From: Steromphala cineraria
Lineage: Eukaryota; Mollusca; Gastropoda; Trochida; Trochidae
DNA: 64,000 nucleotides
Reading direction: 5' to 3'
Assembly (NCBI GenBank): GCA_916613615.1
Contig: OU744730.1
Span: 34,209,315 to 34,273,314 of the forward strand
Position numbers and translations under genes: made by a program. A model generated the notes under the pieces. The model had not been told where the DNA came from. It ran no database searches and worked only from the letters and a program-made list of their open reading frames with translations. Below, in pieces: positions 25,681 through 36,060 of the stretch; position 1 is the stretch's first letter; the number at the start of each line of letters is the position of its first letter.

Positions 25681-26143
25681 GAAAATTATGAACTTGTAGC
25701 TGAGATCTTTTCTAAAAATGTTAGCAACTTTCGGCTGTAATACGATCAACACTCAATTAAGGAAAATTATTCTTGCAACATGTAATTAACCTGAAAGTCA
25801 ATGGGGAAATTCGTCCGGTTTAAACTAAATTTGCTGGTATTGGAAAACAATGTATCCCGAAAAGTTTACTAGCGCAACAATTTCTCTATTAATTAATCAC
25901 TGACTCTTGTATTAAACTCACCGTCAGCTATCTTTTAAACTTAAAGCAACATAGATTTGAATTACCGTATTTATGTTTAGAAATTTTATATCATAACAAT
26001 TTATATCATAATTGAGATAGGAGACGTATCTATCATTGGGTGGAATTTAAGCGGAACGAACAAGATGTTGTACTATACATAGTGTACTGATAACTATCAA
26101 AACAAAGAGCAAAAAATATGCGTCTCCGATTTGAACAATTTAT

Positions 26144-26308
26144 TCAAGTAAAAGACCCCGTCCCCGTCCTCCCTAACCTAAATCTCCTGGTTCTATATAG
26201 TGATACATAACCGGGTGCCCCAAAGCTTGCCTTTTTAAAGGCTTTTCTTGTTATAAGCTCACCTTTCTCATCATAAACCTTATAACGACAAGATAAAAAC
26301 AAAAACCA
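26144..26308 (-). CDS. Weak candidate terminal exon, unknown
   Basis: On the minus strand a polypyrimidine-rich stretch ending in ag (about 26275) is followed by an open run of 44 codons with a basic, coding-looking peptide (VYDEKGELITRKAFKKASFG and on to a stop at 26144). I do not recognise it. It lies inside the Ajuba intron on the same strand, so it could be an alternative terminal exon of that gene, a transposon remnant, or chance. Confidence 0.15.
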   Translation of the reverse strand, partial: WFLFLSCRYKVYDEKGELITRKAFKKASFGAPGYVSLYRTRRFRLGRTGTGSFT

Positions 26309-26470
26309 ATTCCATTTTGTGATAAGTTTGATCACAACAGAAAACTCAGAAGATGTCGTGTACACTACTTAAGTGAAAACATTACCCATTTTCATTCTGG
26401 AGAGAACAATATTACACGATAAAGACTTATATTATGACAATTGACCCATTATATTAAATATTTAAAAAAA

Positions 26471-27465
26471 TAGAGCCATTGGCTCTGTAGCTCATCAGGC
26501 TTCATTATCAATTATGCTTTATATATATTAGGGGTCACAGGACCACCAAAGCTACAATTCATAATCCTCATCAGTCAAGGAGTCTGTACACAAAGTTTCA
26601 GCTTTCTAGGCCTCATGGTTCTGGAGAAGAAGATGAAAATAGGTTTTTAGGGCGTGGCCCCTGTGGCCCTTATTAGGGGTCACAGGGCCACTAAAGCTAC
26701 AATTTATAATCCTCACTAGTCAATGAGATTTTACACAAAGTTTCAGCTTTCTAGGCCTCATGGTTCTAGGGAAGAAGATGAAAATAGGTTTTTAGGGCGT
26801 GGCCCCTGTGGCCCTTATTAGGGGTCACAGGGCCACTAAAGCTACAATTTATAATCCTCACTAGTCAATGAGATTGTACACAAAGTTTCAGCTTTCTAGG
26901 CCTCATGGTTCTAGGGAAGAAGATCAAAATAGGTTTTTAGGGCGTGGCCCCTGTGGCCCTTATTAGGGGTCACAGGGCCACCAAAGCTACAATTTATAAT
27001 CCTCACTAGTCAAGGAGTCTGTACACAAAGTTTTAGATTTCTAGGCCTCATGGTTCTGGAGAAGAAGATGAAAATAGGTTTTTAGGGCATGGCCCCTGTA
27101 GTCCTTATTAGGGGTCACAGGGCCACCAAAGCTACAATTTATAATCCTCACTAGTCAAGGGGTCTGTCCACAAAGTTTTAGGTTTCTAGGCCACATAGTT
27201 CTGGTGAAGAAGATGAAAATAGGTTTTAAGGGCGTGGCCCCTGTGGCCCTTATTAGGGGTCAAAGGGCCACCAAAGCTACACTTTTTAATCCTCACTAGT
27301 CAAGGAGTCTGTACACAAAGTTTTAGATTTCTAGGCCTAATGGTTCTGGAGAAGAAGTCGAAATTCCACAAAGTTTACGGACGGATGGACGGACGGATGG
27401 ACGGACGCCGGACACCATGCCATGCCATAAGCCCATCGGGCCTTACAGGCCAGATGAGCTAAAAA
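26471..27465 (+). mobile_element. Pearl-like non-autonomous element, complete
   Basis: The left arm begins with the palindrome AGAGCCATTGGCTCT, then TAGCTCATCAGGC (26488-26500). It is followed by six tandem core repeats, a degenerate ACGG/ATGG microsatellite (27377-27410), and a right arm with the near-palindrome AAGCCCATCGGGCC...GGCCAGATGAGCTAA ending near 27462. TAGCTCATC of the left arm is the reverse complement of GATGAGCTA of the right arm. This arm, core repeat, microsatellite, arm order is what I recall for 'pearl' elements of bivalves, later grouped with Helentron-type helitrons. The hairpin followed by CTAA is compatible with a helitron 3' end. There is no coding capacity. A truncated copy in the opposite orientation lies at 39333-39472. 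Confidence 0.75.
26527..27360 (+). repeat. Six core repeats of exactly 145 bp inside the pearl-like element
   Basis: Units start with ATTAGGGGTCA(C/A)AGG at 26527, 26672, 26817, 26962, 27107 and 27252. The spacing is 145 bp every time, with no indels. Substitutions distinguish units (TTTCAGCTTTC versus TTTTAGATTTC; GGGCGTGG versus GGGCATGG). The last unit is cut short at the microsatellite. Confidence 0.93.
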
Positions 27466-28394
27466 GGAAGAAAATAACTCTGTTCTAAGACGATCGTCTA
27501 CAAAATAGTGCAGACGTGCATTAAATTTTCCTTAACACTGATTGAAGACTATTCAAGTGACAAAGACCACTACAACAATTCAACATGAAAGCAAAGACAT
27601 ATTTCAAATATCTCAGATAGCAACATGCTAACGTGAACGAGAAGAGCTAGGCATCACACAGTAGAAGTGCTGCAATCAGTAGACTATCTATCAATCAGCC
27701 GGAGTAGACTCAAGAGCAGATGAATCCTGCTAACTGTCTGCTTGTGTGACTAGAGACAATAGCTCACACAAGTACCATCATTTGTCTTGTAATCTGTACT
27801 CAAGTAGCTCTCAGTTACGTTTCACTGCTCACAGGTTATTAGCTACAAATGGGGACATTGAATCTCTGCACAGTGTACTGAAGCAAAAACATAACACATG
27901 AAGATATTTATGCAATATGCCTGAACAGGCTGTAAACTCTCATTCTCTCAAGTTAGAAACTTTATCCAGAGTTCGAGTTGAAACCTACAGGACAATTGGT
28001 ACATCCTTTCAAAATAAAACATGATTAATTTCAAAATACTTTCATGAGTGTAAACATTGCTTTAAACAGTAAAATCAATAAATATATTATTCATTTTATG
28101 CCCCTGTTAAACTATTCAAGTAAGACTGCACATCACACATCAGGCTTCACAATTTATTACACCTGCAGAATTTTTAATCACACCTGTGGAAAACATCCAT
28201 TTTGTATAACAAGTAGCTTATTGTATATGGAGAACAGAATAGAACATGATTGTGTTTTGCTAAACCATAAAGAATCAGATAGAGTGAACATAACATCGTC
28301 AATGGTAAAGTAAGAAAGGTGGAAAAGTGAAAGACAATGAATAGCTTTTAACAAGTTCAGTAGGGTTAGAAATAGGTATAGTATAGTAGATTAT

Positions 28395-29070
28395 CTGAAT
28401 GTGGATAGTAATTAACAATGGCTATCATTCCTCATTTCTCTATTGCCATATAAAGAGAAATAGCAAAAGTAGTGCTCTAGGTTTTGTCATTATAGTACTT
28501 TTCCATGCTCTCTTTACTACATAGCAGCAATAAAAAAAAACACTGCTCAGCTGTACATCGTTTTGGAAAGAAAGGTTTCTCAAAGCCTGGTTACGAGTTT
28601 ATACATATTTTTACAACAGAAGTTCACACTTTGTTCAGACATTCTGTAATATCTGGTTTCATTTGGTTGTGTTTGTTTGCATTTTAGATGTTAATTGTTC
28701 ATTTTGAAACATAAGATATACTGGGTATTTTCAGAGGTACCTTTCATGATGTTTCTGTAGTGCAATGTACCACTATAACAATTGTATCGTTAGTTAATGA
28801 CCTGAATGTGGACAGTAATAGTGAGAAAGATAGTACTTTATTACTGTCTCACCACATATAATACATGATTAAAATACATTAATTTAAAACATCACTTTTT
28901 TATATTGGCCACCAAAAAGGGTTATGAGAGACATTTGTTGTATCTATACTTAAATTATATCAAAATATATCAATTGCAATAGTTTATAATCTGAATGTGA
29001 ATAGTAATACTAATAGAGAAATGGATAGATAATTATATTTGTCCTGATCTGAATGTTGATACCCAGAGCG
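28395..29070 (+). repeat. Interspersed short repeat CTGAATGTGGATAGTAAT
   Basis: Near-identical copies of this 18-mer occur at 28395, 28802, 28991 and (partial) 29049, in the same orientation and with AT-rich sequence between. Some copies are followed by GAGAAA-GATAG-like text. They may be remnants of a longer, decayed tandem repeat. Confidence 0.5.
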
Positions 29071-29099
29071 ATATATCTTTGCATCTTTCCATCGAGACA

Positions 29100-29452
29100 T
29101 AAAACATATAAACCTGCCAAACAGTAAGTCATGGTATGATTATCCTGGTAAAACATATAGACCTGCCAATACAGTAAGTCATGGTATGATTATCCTGGTA
29201 AAACATATAGACCTGCCAATACAGTAAGTCATGGTATGATTATCCTGGTAAAACATATAGACCTGCCAATACAGTAAGTCATGGTATGATTATCCTGGTA
29301 AAACATATAAACCTGCCAATACAGTAAGTCATGGTATGATTATCCTGGTAAAACATATAGAACTGCCAATACAGTAAGTCATGGTATGATTATCCTGGTA
29401 AAACATATAAACCTGCCAATACAGTAAGTCATGGTATGATTATTCTGGTAAA
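29100..29452 (+). repeat. Seven-copy 50-bp tandem repeat
   Basis: Units begin AAAACATATA(G/A)ACCTGCCAA at 29100, 29150, 29200, 29250, 29300, 29350 and 29400. The first unit is 49 bp (one missing T) and the others are 50 bp. Copies are nearly identical (mostly one G/A difference), so the expansion is young or homogenised. Confidence 0.95.
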
Positions 29453-31208
29453 AACTCTCCCAACAAGAAAAGATCCTTTTGAAGATGATTATTTCAAACT
29501 GCTAGACTAATTAAATATATCCAAAATATGTTCAAGATTTGAAAACATGAAATTCATTATAATTGCAATACCCTAAAGATTAATGCGAATCACAATATCG
29601 CCCTTTTCTACTATATAAACAGATAAGTTCCCTGTGGTTTTGTTTGCCTCATTAAGCAACCTCTAACTCTCACAGGTGAATATCTCACAGTCTCGTAATC
29701 ACCTTGAAAGGCCCTAATCACCTTTCAGGTGAGACAACGATCGAATACCTTGCCTGGCCAAAGCATATCACAACAGTGTTAGATCACTTGACTAGATATG
29801 CACAGTGGGGAAGCTTACTTATGTGCATAGATAATAGGCAAGTGGAGGTAATACATACTAATTCCTCCAAGAATGTTGGACTCACATACCTCGAAATAAT
29901 TTCAATTAAGGATTATCTCATATACTCTACATTCAAGGGTTTTTTGGTTTGTTATGTACATATTATGCAACAAAGTGATCAGTCAGTCAATGACAAATAT
30001 TTTCTTGGATTCATAACCTGTTTTACAGAGTCCACAAATGTATCAGCAAAATACCATACCAGGAAGAATGCCTTCAATCTAAACTACACCCACTTTACCT
30101 TAAATAGGTCAATCAGTCAACAATATCACTCACTTCCACAAACCTGTACATGAAAGAAAGATCTATAACAGGAGCTATTGCTTGATTAGGATCTTCAGAA
30201 AGTTTACGAGTGGAACACTCCCAGACCTATAATAACCAGAGTGTACATACAGTATGAAGTATTGTATTGTTGATATTCAAAATATATATCATCTTGAATT
30301 GTACTGTGATATCGGCTGGATGGTCTAATTCATGAATAAACACTCATTCACACTCCCAGACCATGCTCACAGAAATATTGAGAGAAGTTGTTGCCCAGTA
30401 TCTGCAAGTTGCCCAGCCTGTACTGGAGCTATCTGCTCCCTGATCATTGCACAGTTCAATGTGGCGGTGTACATTACAGCATGGTGTTCTCTGACCCAAC
30501 ACTGGACTAATGAACAACTGGGAAATCAGGTAAACACTATCAGTTACCCTGGCAATGGTTAACAAACAAAACACTTTCATTTCAACAGTATAGGTTTCCT
30601 CCTAAGTCCTTCCTTACAAATACCAACAGAAACACAGGGAAACTCATACTGCTGTAATTAGCTATCTCTCCATTTGATGAAAAGAAAGTGTCCTTGGTAT
30701 CAACATTCCATTTCACTAAGGTACTAACAAAGTAGATTGAATAAACATAACACAAATACCTTGACACACATTTGAAAATACAAAACTCATATCATTTACT
30801 AAATCTAACTTTACAAAATAATACACTAAACTGTACCCTGCTTTTGAAAGATACTAAAATCCTATCAAATTTAACATCAAACATATTCCATCCTGACAAT
30901 CATAACAATGCACTGAATTGAGTTAATGTTTTCAATAATTAACTCATGCCCCAACCAAAAAAACATTCTTAGCTCATAGTAAACATGAAGCTACAAAGCC
31001 TTGTCTTATCTAGTGGAAGTAAGTGCACTATTCTAACTGACTGACATTATCAATAAATAAATGAGAAGTCGATGTGTACTGAAGGTTAGTAATGGGGAGA
31101 GAGTCCCCCCCCTTCCTGTGAGGGTATGGCTGGTGACACGGCTAGCCTCCCTCCACCGACGGGGTGAGGGGTCAGAGTTGCACCTGTCTGTCCTCGCAAC
31201 ACCTTGCA

Positions 31209-31226
31209 GGGGGGGGGGGGGGGGGG
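31209..31226 (+). repeat. Poly-G tract (G18)
   Basis: Eighteen consecutive G in the Ajuba intron. The transcribed strand reads as poly-C. The length is error-prone in sequencing. Confidence 0.9.
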
Positions 31227-34001
31227 ACACATTCACTGCATACCTCCACACCTCCGTACAGGTAAGCTCTGTGCTACTGTTACTTGCAGGCGGGACCTTT
31301 CTGCTTACTGCTACCTGTATACTTATTATTGTTGCTTGCATGGAAGAAAGATCTGTCTGAATTTGAATATCTACTGATAATTCCTTAAAGATTACAGTTA
31401 CAACTTTTCATATTTCTTACTGTTAATAACTTTAATGACAACAAAATTGTCTACTATTACACTTGTCATATGGATAATTGCGGTTTTGTAAAGTACAAAC
31501 GATGTATGTGCTAGCATCATTGCATAGCAATACTGATAACGTATGTAGGCCTGAGTGACAATACAGATAAGAATTCTCATAAACATACCTGTAGTAAACA
31601 GTTGGTTTCTTTTTTTTATTGCAGACATATATCCTAAATAGAACTACTTTCATTTGTTTATGTTTGTTCTTGAGCATTTATTTGGAAAATGAATTCAGAC
31701 AATTATTACAAACCCGTCAGTTCAAAAGTTCTCATGCATACAAGCAAATCATTAAAAAAATGAGTAAGTAACACCTATATTAAATGAAGATTGAAATATT
31801 TTTAAAACATTTTTTTTAACTATAACATCCCTGAATAGAACAGTCCCTCTTTATCCTGCACATCATTGCTTTCAAGAGCACATGCAGGGACACAAAATTT
31901 AAAATATTACCATCATGTAGATGGTGCCTCACAACAATATGACAGACTATGACGAATTGATCTTAAATCCAAGTGGCACGTCATTGACATGCTTCTCTTT
32001 CTGCCACCGGCTGATTCTCTCTCTCACTGAATGTGAGGGCTTGGCTCAGGAATGTTATATTTCTGTCACTTCAAACACTCTCCTGGCTAATTGGACAAAA
32101 TGTTCAAATAATGGGGTTTCATAATTGACATTTTCTGTATGATATTACTTGAGCCTTTGTGTACCTTGTTCTCACAATTGATTACACAGGAAATTGCTAT
32201 CAATTGTTTTGCATTTTGTCTACAAAATTTTGAACCGTATTAATTTTTTTTACAAAAACACATTTATTGAAGCAAGTCGGCATCTGGACCTAATACATTT
32301 TGTTATCAAAATGATTAAGAATGATTAAGAATACTTATCAAATGACCTCATTTTATGTTTAGTTTTCATTGCAAAACATCAATAAGACTTGACATAAAGG
32401 AAATAGATTGTAGATCTATAAACCAATTTAGTCTTAGAACCATACAATAAGAGGCCAGTGTGTCTTGCCAGGTCAACCTTTGACCTGACATTCTCTCACA
32501 TACAGGAAGTAAGTATAGTGGAGTAAACAGAATGAAGGGTTCGTGTAAACAAATTATGAGCAGTATCTCATAGTGGAATACAATGCATGCAAATAAATAT
32601 GTATAATACAAACATAGGAAAATGTTCAATTCTCATAAAATGAGACATAATGATAACTTTTAATCAAAGGGGAACCATTGAATTGGTTTTATTTGTTATT
32701 TCTTGATTTTCTTACATGAACATTAAATTTATTTTCATATTTTAAACTTGAAAATAACAGTAATTTAAAAAGCACAAATATGTGAGTATTATTTACATCA
32801 TACAAATAGCATTTAATCGTCGGATTCACTTTCACATCAAGTAACACCTTTTTTTCAAGTTCATGTTATTATTAGTTTCAGTAAGCTAAACAGTATTTAA
32901 AGACCTATAAGATTATCAGAATTCAGAAACATTGATTCTCACATAATCATTAATGATTAACAAGATATGCGGCCGACAAAAGATGAATTCCTGAGGTGAA
33001 ATCTATTGATGTAGACATTGAAGGAGCGAGTTCACAAATTAATTATTAAGCATAATCAAATATTTAGGGTTACTGATACATTTCTGAATCGCTTTGGTAA
33101 AATGTCAATCTATACATGAAAATATTTTAAACAAATTACGATATTGTTTAAAATAAAGTGAGGTTTGTTAACTGAAAATAATTAAATTATATTGACATCA
33201 TGTAATTATGAAAAAATAAAATATTTATCATTTATGGTAATATTATTTTGTATACCGGGTAATCTAATTAATCTTGGAAATTAAATTATTAATGTTTTGA
33301 ATACAAAATAATGTACAACAAATAAACATTACATAATAATATCATAACATTGACAACAGGCGTATGAAAAGAAGTGTAAATAAACATGGCTATCAAATTT
33401 TAGAAATGATAAAGCACATCGGTAGGTTATTTGTCAGGGCAAAAGTGAATTCAAGTTACCAAATGTTTGACTTCTTCTAGTATTATTTTTCTCATCAATT
33501 TAATAACTAAGTAACTTTCACGTTTAGTTTGAATATATGTGTCAGTTTGTATCCAAAGGTAACAAAAAACCAATTGAATGACATTTTTTTCTTTCATTTT
33601 TCTTTGAATGAGTGTTTTGGACTAATCTGCAACATATAACACTTATGAAATGTTTTTAGAACATATGTTACACATTGTATGTAATAACACTCCAAGCATA
33701 TGGAAAATATATCATAATACAGACCATCTGGCAAGTTGATGTTGAACCAACAGCTACAATGTTATACTAAGTAGTATCAGCAATGGAAACCTGGAAGTAA
33801 AGCTTATCACTACATGCAGTAAAATCTTCATTCAGAAATACAACATAGGCATCAGAGTACTAAAAAGACTAAAAGAGCAACTACTAAAAATTGAATATAT
33901 AACCTAAAATGCATATTAATATTACCAAAAATGTAAGTAGAGAAACAAAGATTCATAACATGTTTCTGTTGTTATACCATAGCTGTGACAACAACACTTA
34001 C

Positions 34002-35613
34002 CAAAATACTCTCCCATGGGTGATTTTTCCAGTTCTTCTTCCAGTTGCTGGGTTAGAGCAGAGAGCTTTTTCTCAGCTTCTGAGGGTCCCTTGTGTTTGG
34101 GTGGGGTAACCTGGTACTGGAGCTGTGTCTTGAGGCCAGGTGAGGGGGGTTGGGACCCGACTGGGACACTGCCTGACTGTTGCACCTGTACACCCTGTAT
34201 AGGGGCCACCAGGCGACGCTGGGTGTAGGACCCGGGGTGTATCTCCACGTCATGAGGACCGTGGTAGGGTGGGGGAGGGGTACCTTTAGCCGTGGGAGAA
34301 TCAGGCGACCGTTTCGAAACAGATCCTGAAATTTGCATTTCACGTTCTAGTTGTTCAGTGAGAGCTGCTATTTTCTTTTCCGCATCTGATGGGCCGGCAG
34401 ATCGAGAAGGGACTGTCTCGTAATGGAGGGGGACACGGGCAGGGATAACTGGTGGGTTGGGGGACGGTCTGGTCCCACCAACACCTGGACTTGACATGCT
34501 GTTTACAACTACAGTACTGTTCATAGGAAGGGAGTTTGAAATGACATGATTTCCGTTCTGATTGGTGTGGTTGGTGGCAGAAGTGGGGACGGGGGAGGGG
34601 TAGGGCATGTTGTGAACACTTGCTTGTACCTGTGGGGGGAGGGTACGGAGACGAGGGTCAGTGTATATGGGGGGTGCCGGTTCGTTAAAGCGGTTGTCAC
34701 TTAGCAGAGACACACTCCGAGGTCCGAGACTTGTATAACTCTGTGGAATATGATGAACACCATGCCCAGACACAGACATATTGTACAATTCCTGGTCACT
34801 GTATCCAGTGTTGTTACCAACAATCCGCTGAATAGGAATACGGTCCTGAGGGGAAGACAGACTTGTCCGAGGACTGGGGAACTTATCCAGAAGCACTCCA
34901 GTGAGACTAGTCCTTGGGCTAGAATGTTTGGATTCCAATGAGTTTGCACTGAGACTTGATCTTGGACTGGTAATACTTGATCTGGGGCTTCCATACCGCT
35001 GATCATAGGGTGGAGGTGGGTATGTCACACTGGCCCGAGGGCTCGAACTCTTGGAGTCTCCCCCACTTCCCACACTCGACCTCGGGCTCGAGTAGTTTGA
35101 ATTGGATCCTGCTTTAGACACTATATTATTTCCCATAGGTAAGTTGGCATACACGGTTTGTTGCATATTTCCAATTTGACTGTGGCTCACAGAATTATTC
35201 ATCATAGCGGCCTTGGGAGCTGGGTAGCGAGTGTTGCCGATGTATATTCCCCTGTTCTCGCTGCCAGGAGGGCTGATCTTGCCGTGAGGATGGGGGATTC
35301 CTATGGCGATAGGATGAGGCATCATCATAGATGCTGGTATTGGAGGCTTACCGTCTTGCGATGTAGCAGACACGCTGGACGTTCGCTCGGAATAAAACAT
35401 TGTCTTTGGTGAGTAACGAAACTGACTTTGTTTCTGGTGAAGTTGTGACATGTATACACTTTGTTTTGTTCGAAAATCATCGCCGGCAGACGTATCCGAT
35501 CGTTTAGCTGTCACTTCTCGCCAGAAACTTTGAGGATTTGGGACGTCAAAGAGGTTCAGATCTTCATAGTGCCGCGTCACGTCTTTCTCTATTTCCTCCG
35601 CGTAATCGGCCAT
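34002..35613 (-). CDS. Ajuba/LIMD1/WTIP-family protein, coding exon 1 (pre-LIM region)
   Basis: Starts at the ATG at 35613 (context GGTCATGG; peptide MADYAEEIEKDV) and runs 537 codons plus one base to a gtaag donor at 34001. The open frame continues 25 codons into the intron, but that tail (KCCCHSYG...) is read-through. The region is Pro/Ser-rich and probably disordered. Six SPR[ST/A]S motifs cluster at residues 176-251. Two PPPY motifs (about 200-203 and 447-450) are potential WW-domain ligands. A helical motif of the type PSxAEKKxxALTxQLExE occurs twice, at about 408-425 and 510-527; the second leads directly into EYFG and LIM1. Ajuba-family proteins bridge junctions and Hippo signalling by binding LATS and Salvador (family knowledge). 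WW binding by the PPPY motifs here is inference. The 5' end of the mRNA is not defined. Confidence 0.93.
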
Positions 35614-36060
35614 GACCAGCCAAAGCGGAAATTATTCCGCTATTGTCCGGAATTCCGTAAATAACTGTGAGCTACTATCTGAACTCGCCTTCTCCCAGCC
35701 ATATTACAATGGCGGTCCGGTTACACGGCGTAGGGATACACTGAGTCATGACTGAGAGCCTTAGATCCTGTCTCGCTGACAACCATACACATTTGATTCC
35801 CCAAATAGTAGACCTCGTTCGGAACTCCCTGGAACTCTGTTCTACCCGGGAAACTCCAAAACTCCTCCAACCCTTGAATTAAGTGAACTCCCGCGGTTGA
35901 TAACGTACTCTTTGTCAATGCGCACTAACAGTTGTGAGGCGGAAATAAATCTCGCGCTGTACTGAGAGGGGGAAAGGTGTATGGAAGTGGAGAGAGTAGC
36001 GTCTACTGGCTCTATCTATCTATCCGCTGTGGGCTAGTGCCAGGACTCAGAGCTAAATAT
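35614..36060 (-). promoter_or_regulatory. Probable 5' UTR and promoter of the Ajuba-family gene
   Basis: Directly upstream of the ATG, the sequence changes from AT-rich to relatively CpG-rich (about 35200-36060) and contains AATGGCGG at 35708-35715, a YY1-like site often found near animal transcription starts. No clear TATA box is present. An upstream ATG near 35750 opens a short frame ending before the main start, so a uORF is possible if transcription begins above it. The start site itself is not determined. Confidence 0.45.

Larger units (their letters stand above)
3653..34001 (-). other. Intron 1 of the Ajuba-family gene, 30.3 kb
   Basis: Bounded by a gtaag donor at 33997-34001 and a cag acceptor at 3653-3655 on the minus strand. 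Phase agrees on both sides and the joined peptide reads EYFG-QC, as in the family. It contains the 11.7-kb minisatellite (12342-24064), an exon-like plus-strand segment (24065-24194), a LINE fragment, a pearl-like element, a 50-bp tandem repeat, a 22-bp-stem hairpin and two short duplications, each listed separately. Between these (3653-12341 and 29453-33996) I see only AT-rich sequence with non-coding-looking open frames. Confidence 0.8.

Noticed and set aside
29704..30153. 149-residue open frame
   Set aside because: No motif or codon bias. AT-rich chance frame inside the intron.
31061..31360. 99-102-residue frames around the poly-G tract
   Set aside because: They depend on the G18 run and have no recognisable features.
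33241..33313. Inverted ATTATTTTGTAT/ATACAAAATAAT
   Set aside because: 12-bp arms in very AT-rich sequence are expected by chance.
33922..34001. C-terminal 25 residues of the 563-aa frame (KCCCHSYG...) as real protein
   Set aside because: They lie after a consensus gtaag donor, and the LIM exon joins in phase upstream of them.
34002..35613. Zyxin/LPP/TRIP6 identity
   Set aside because: The pre-LIM helix is loosely shared, but ACQAMGNLYH in LIM1 fits Ajuba/LIMD1/WTIP better.
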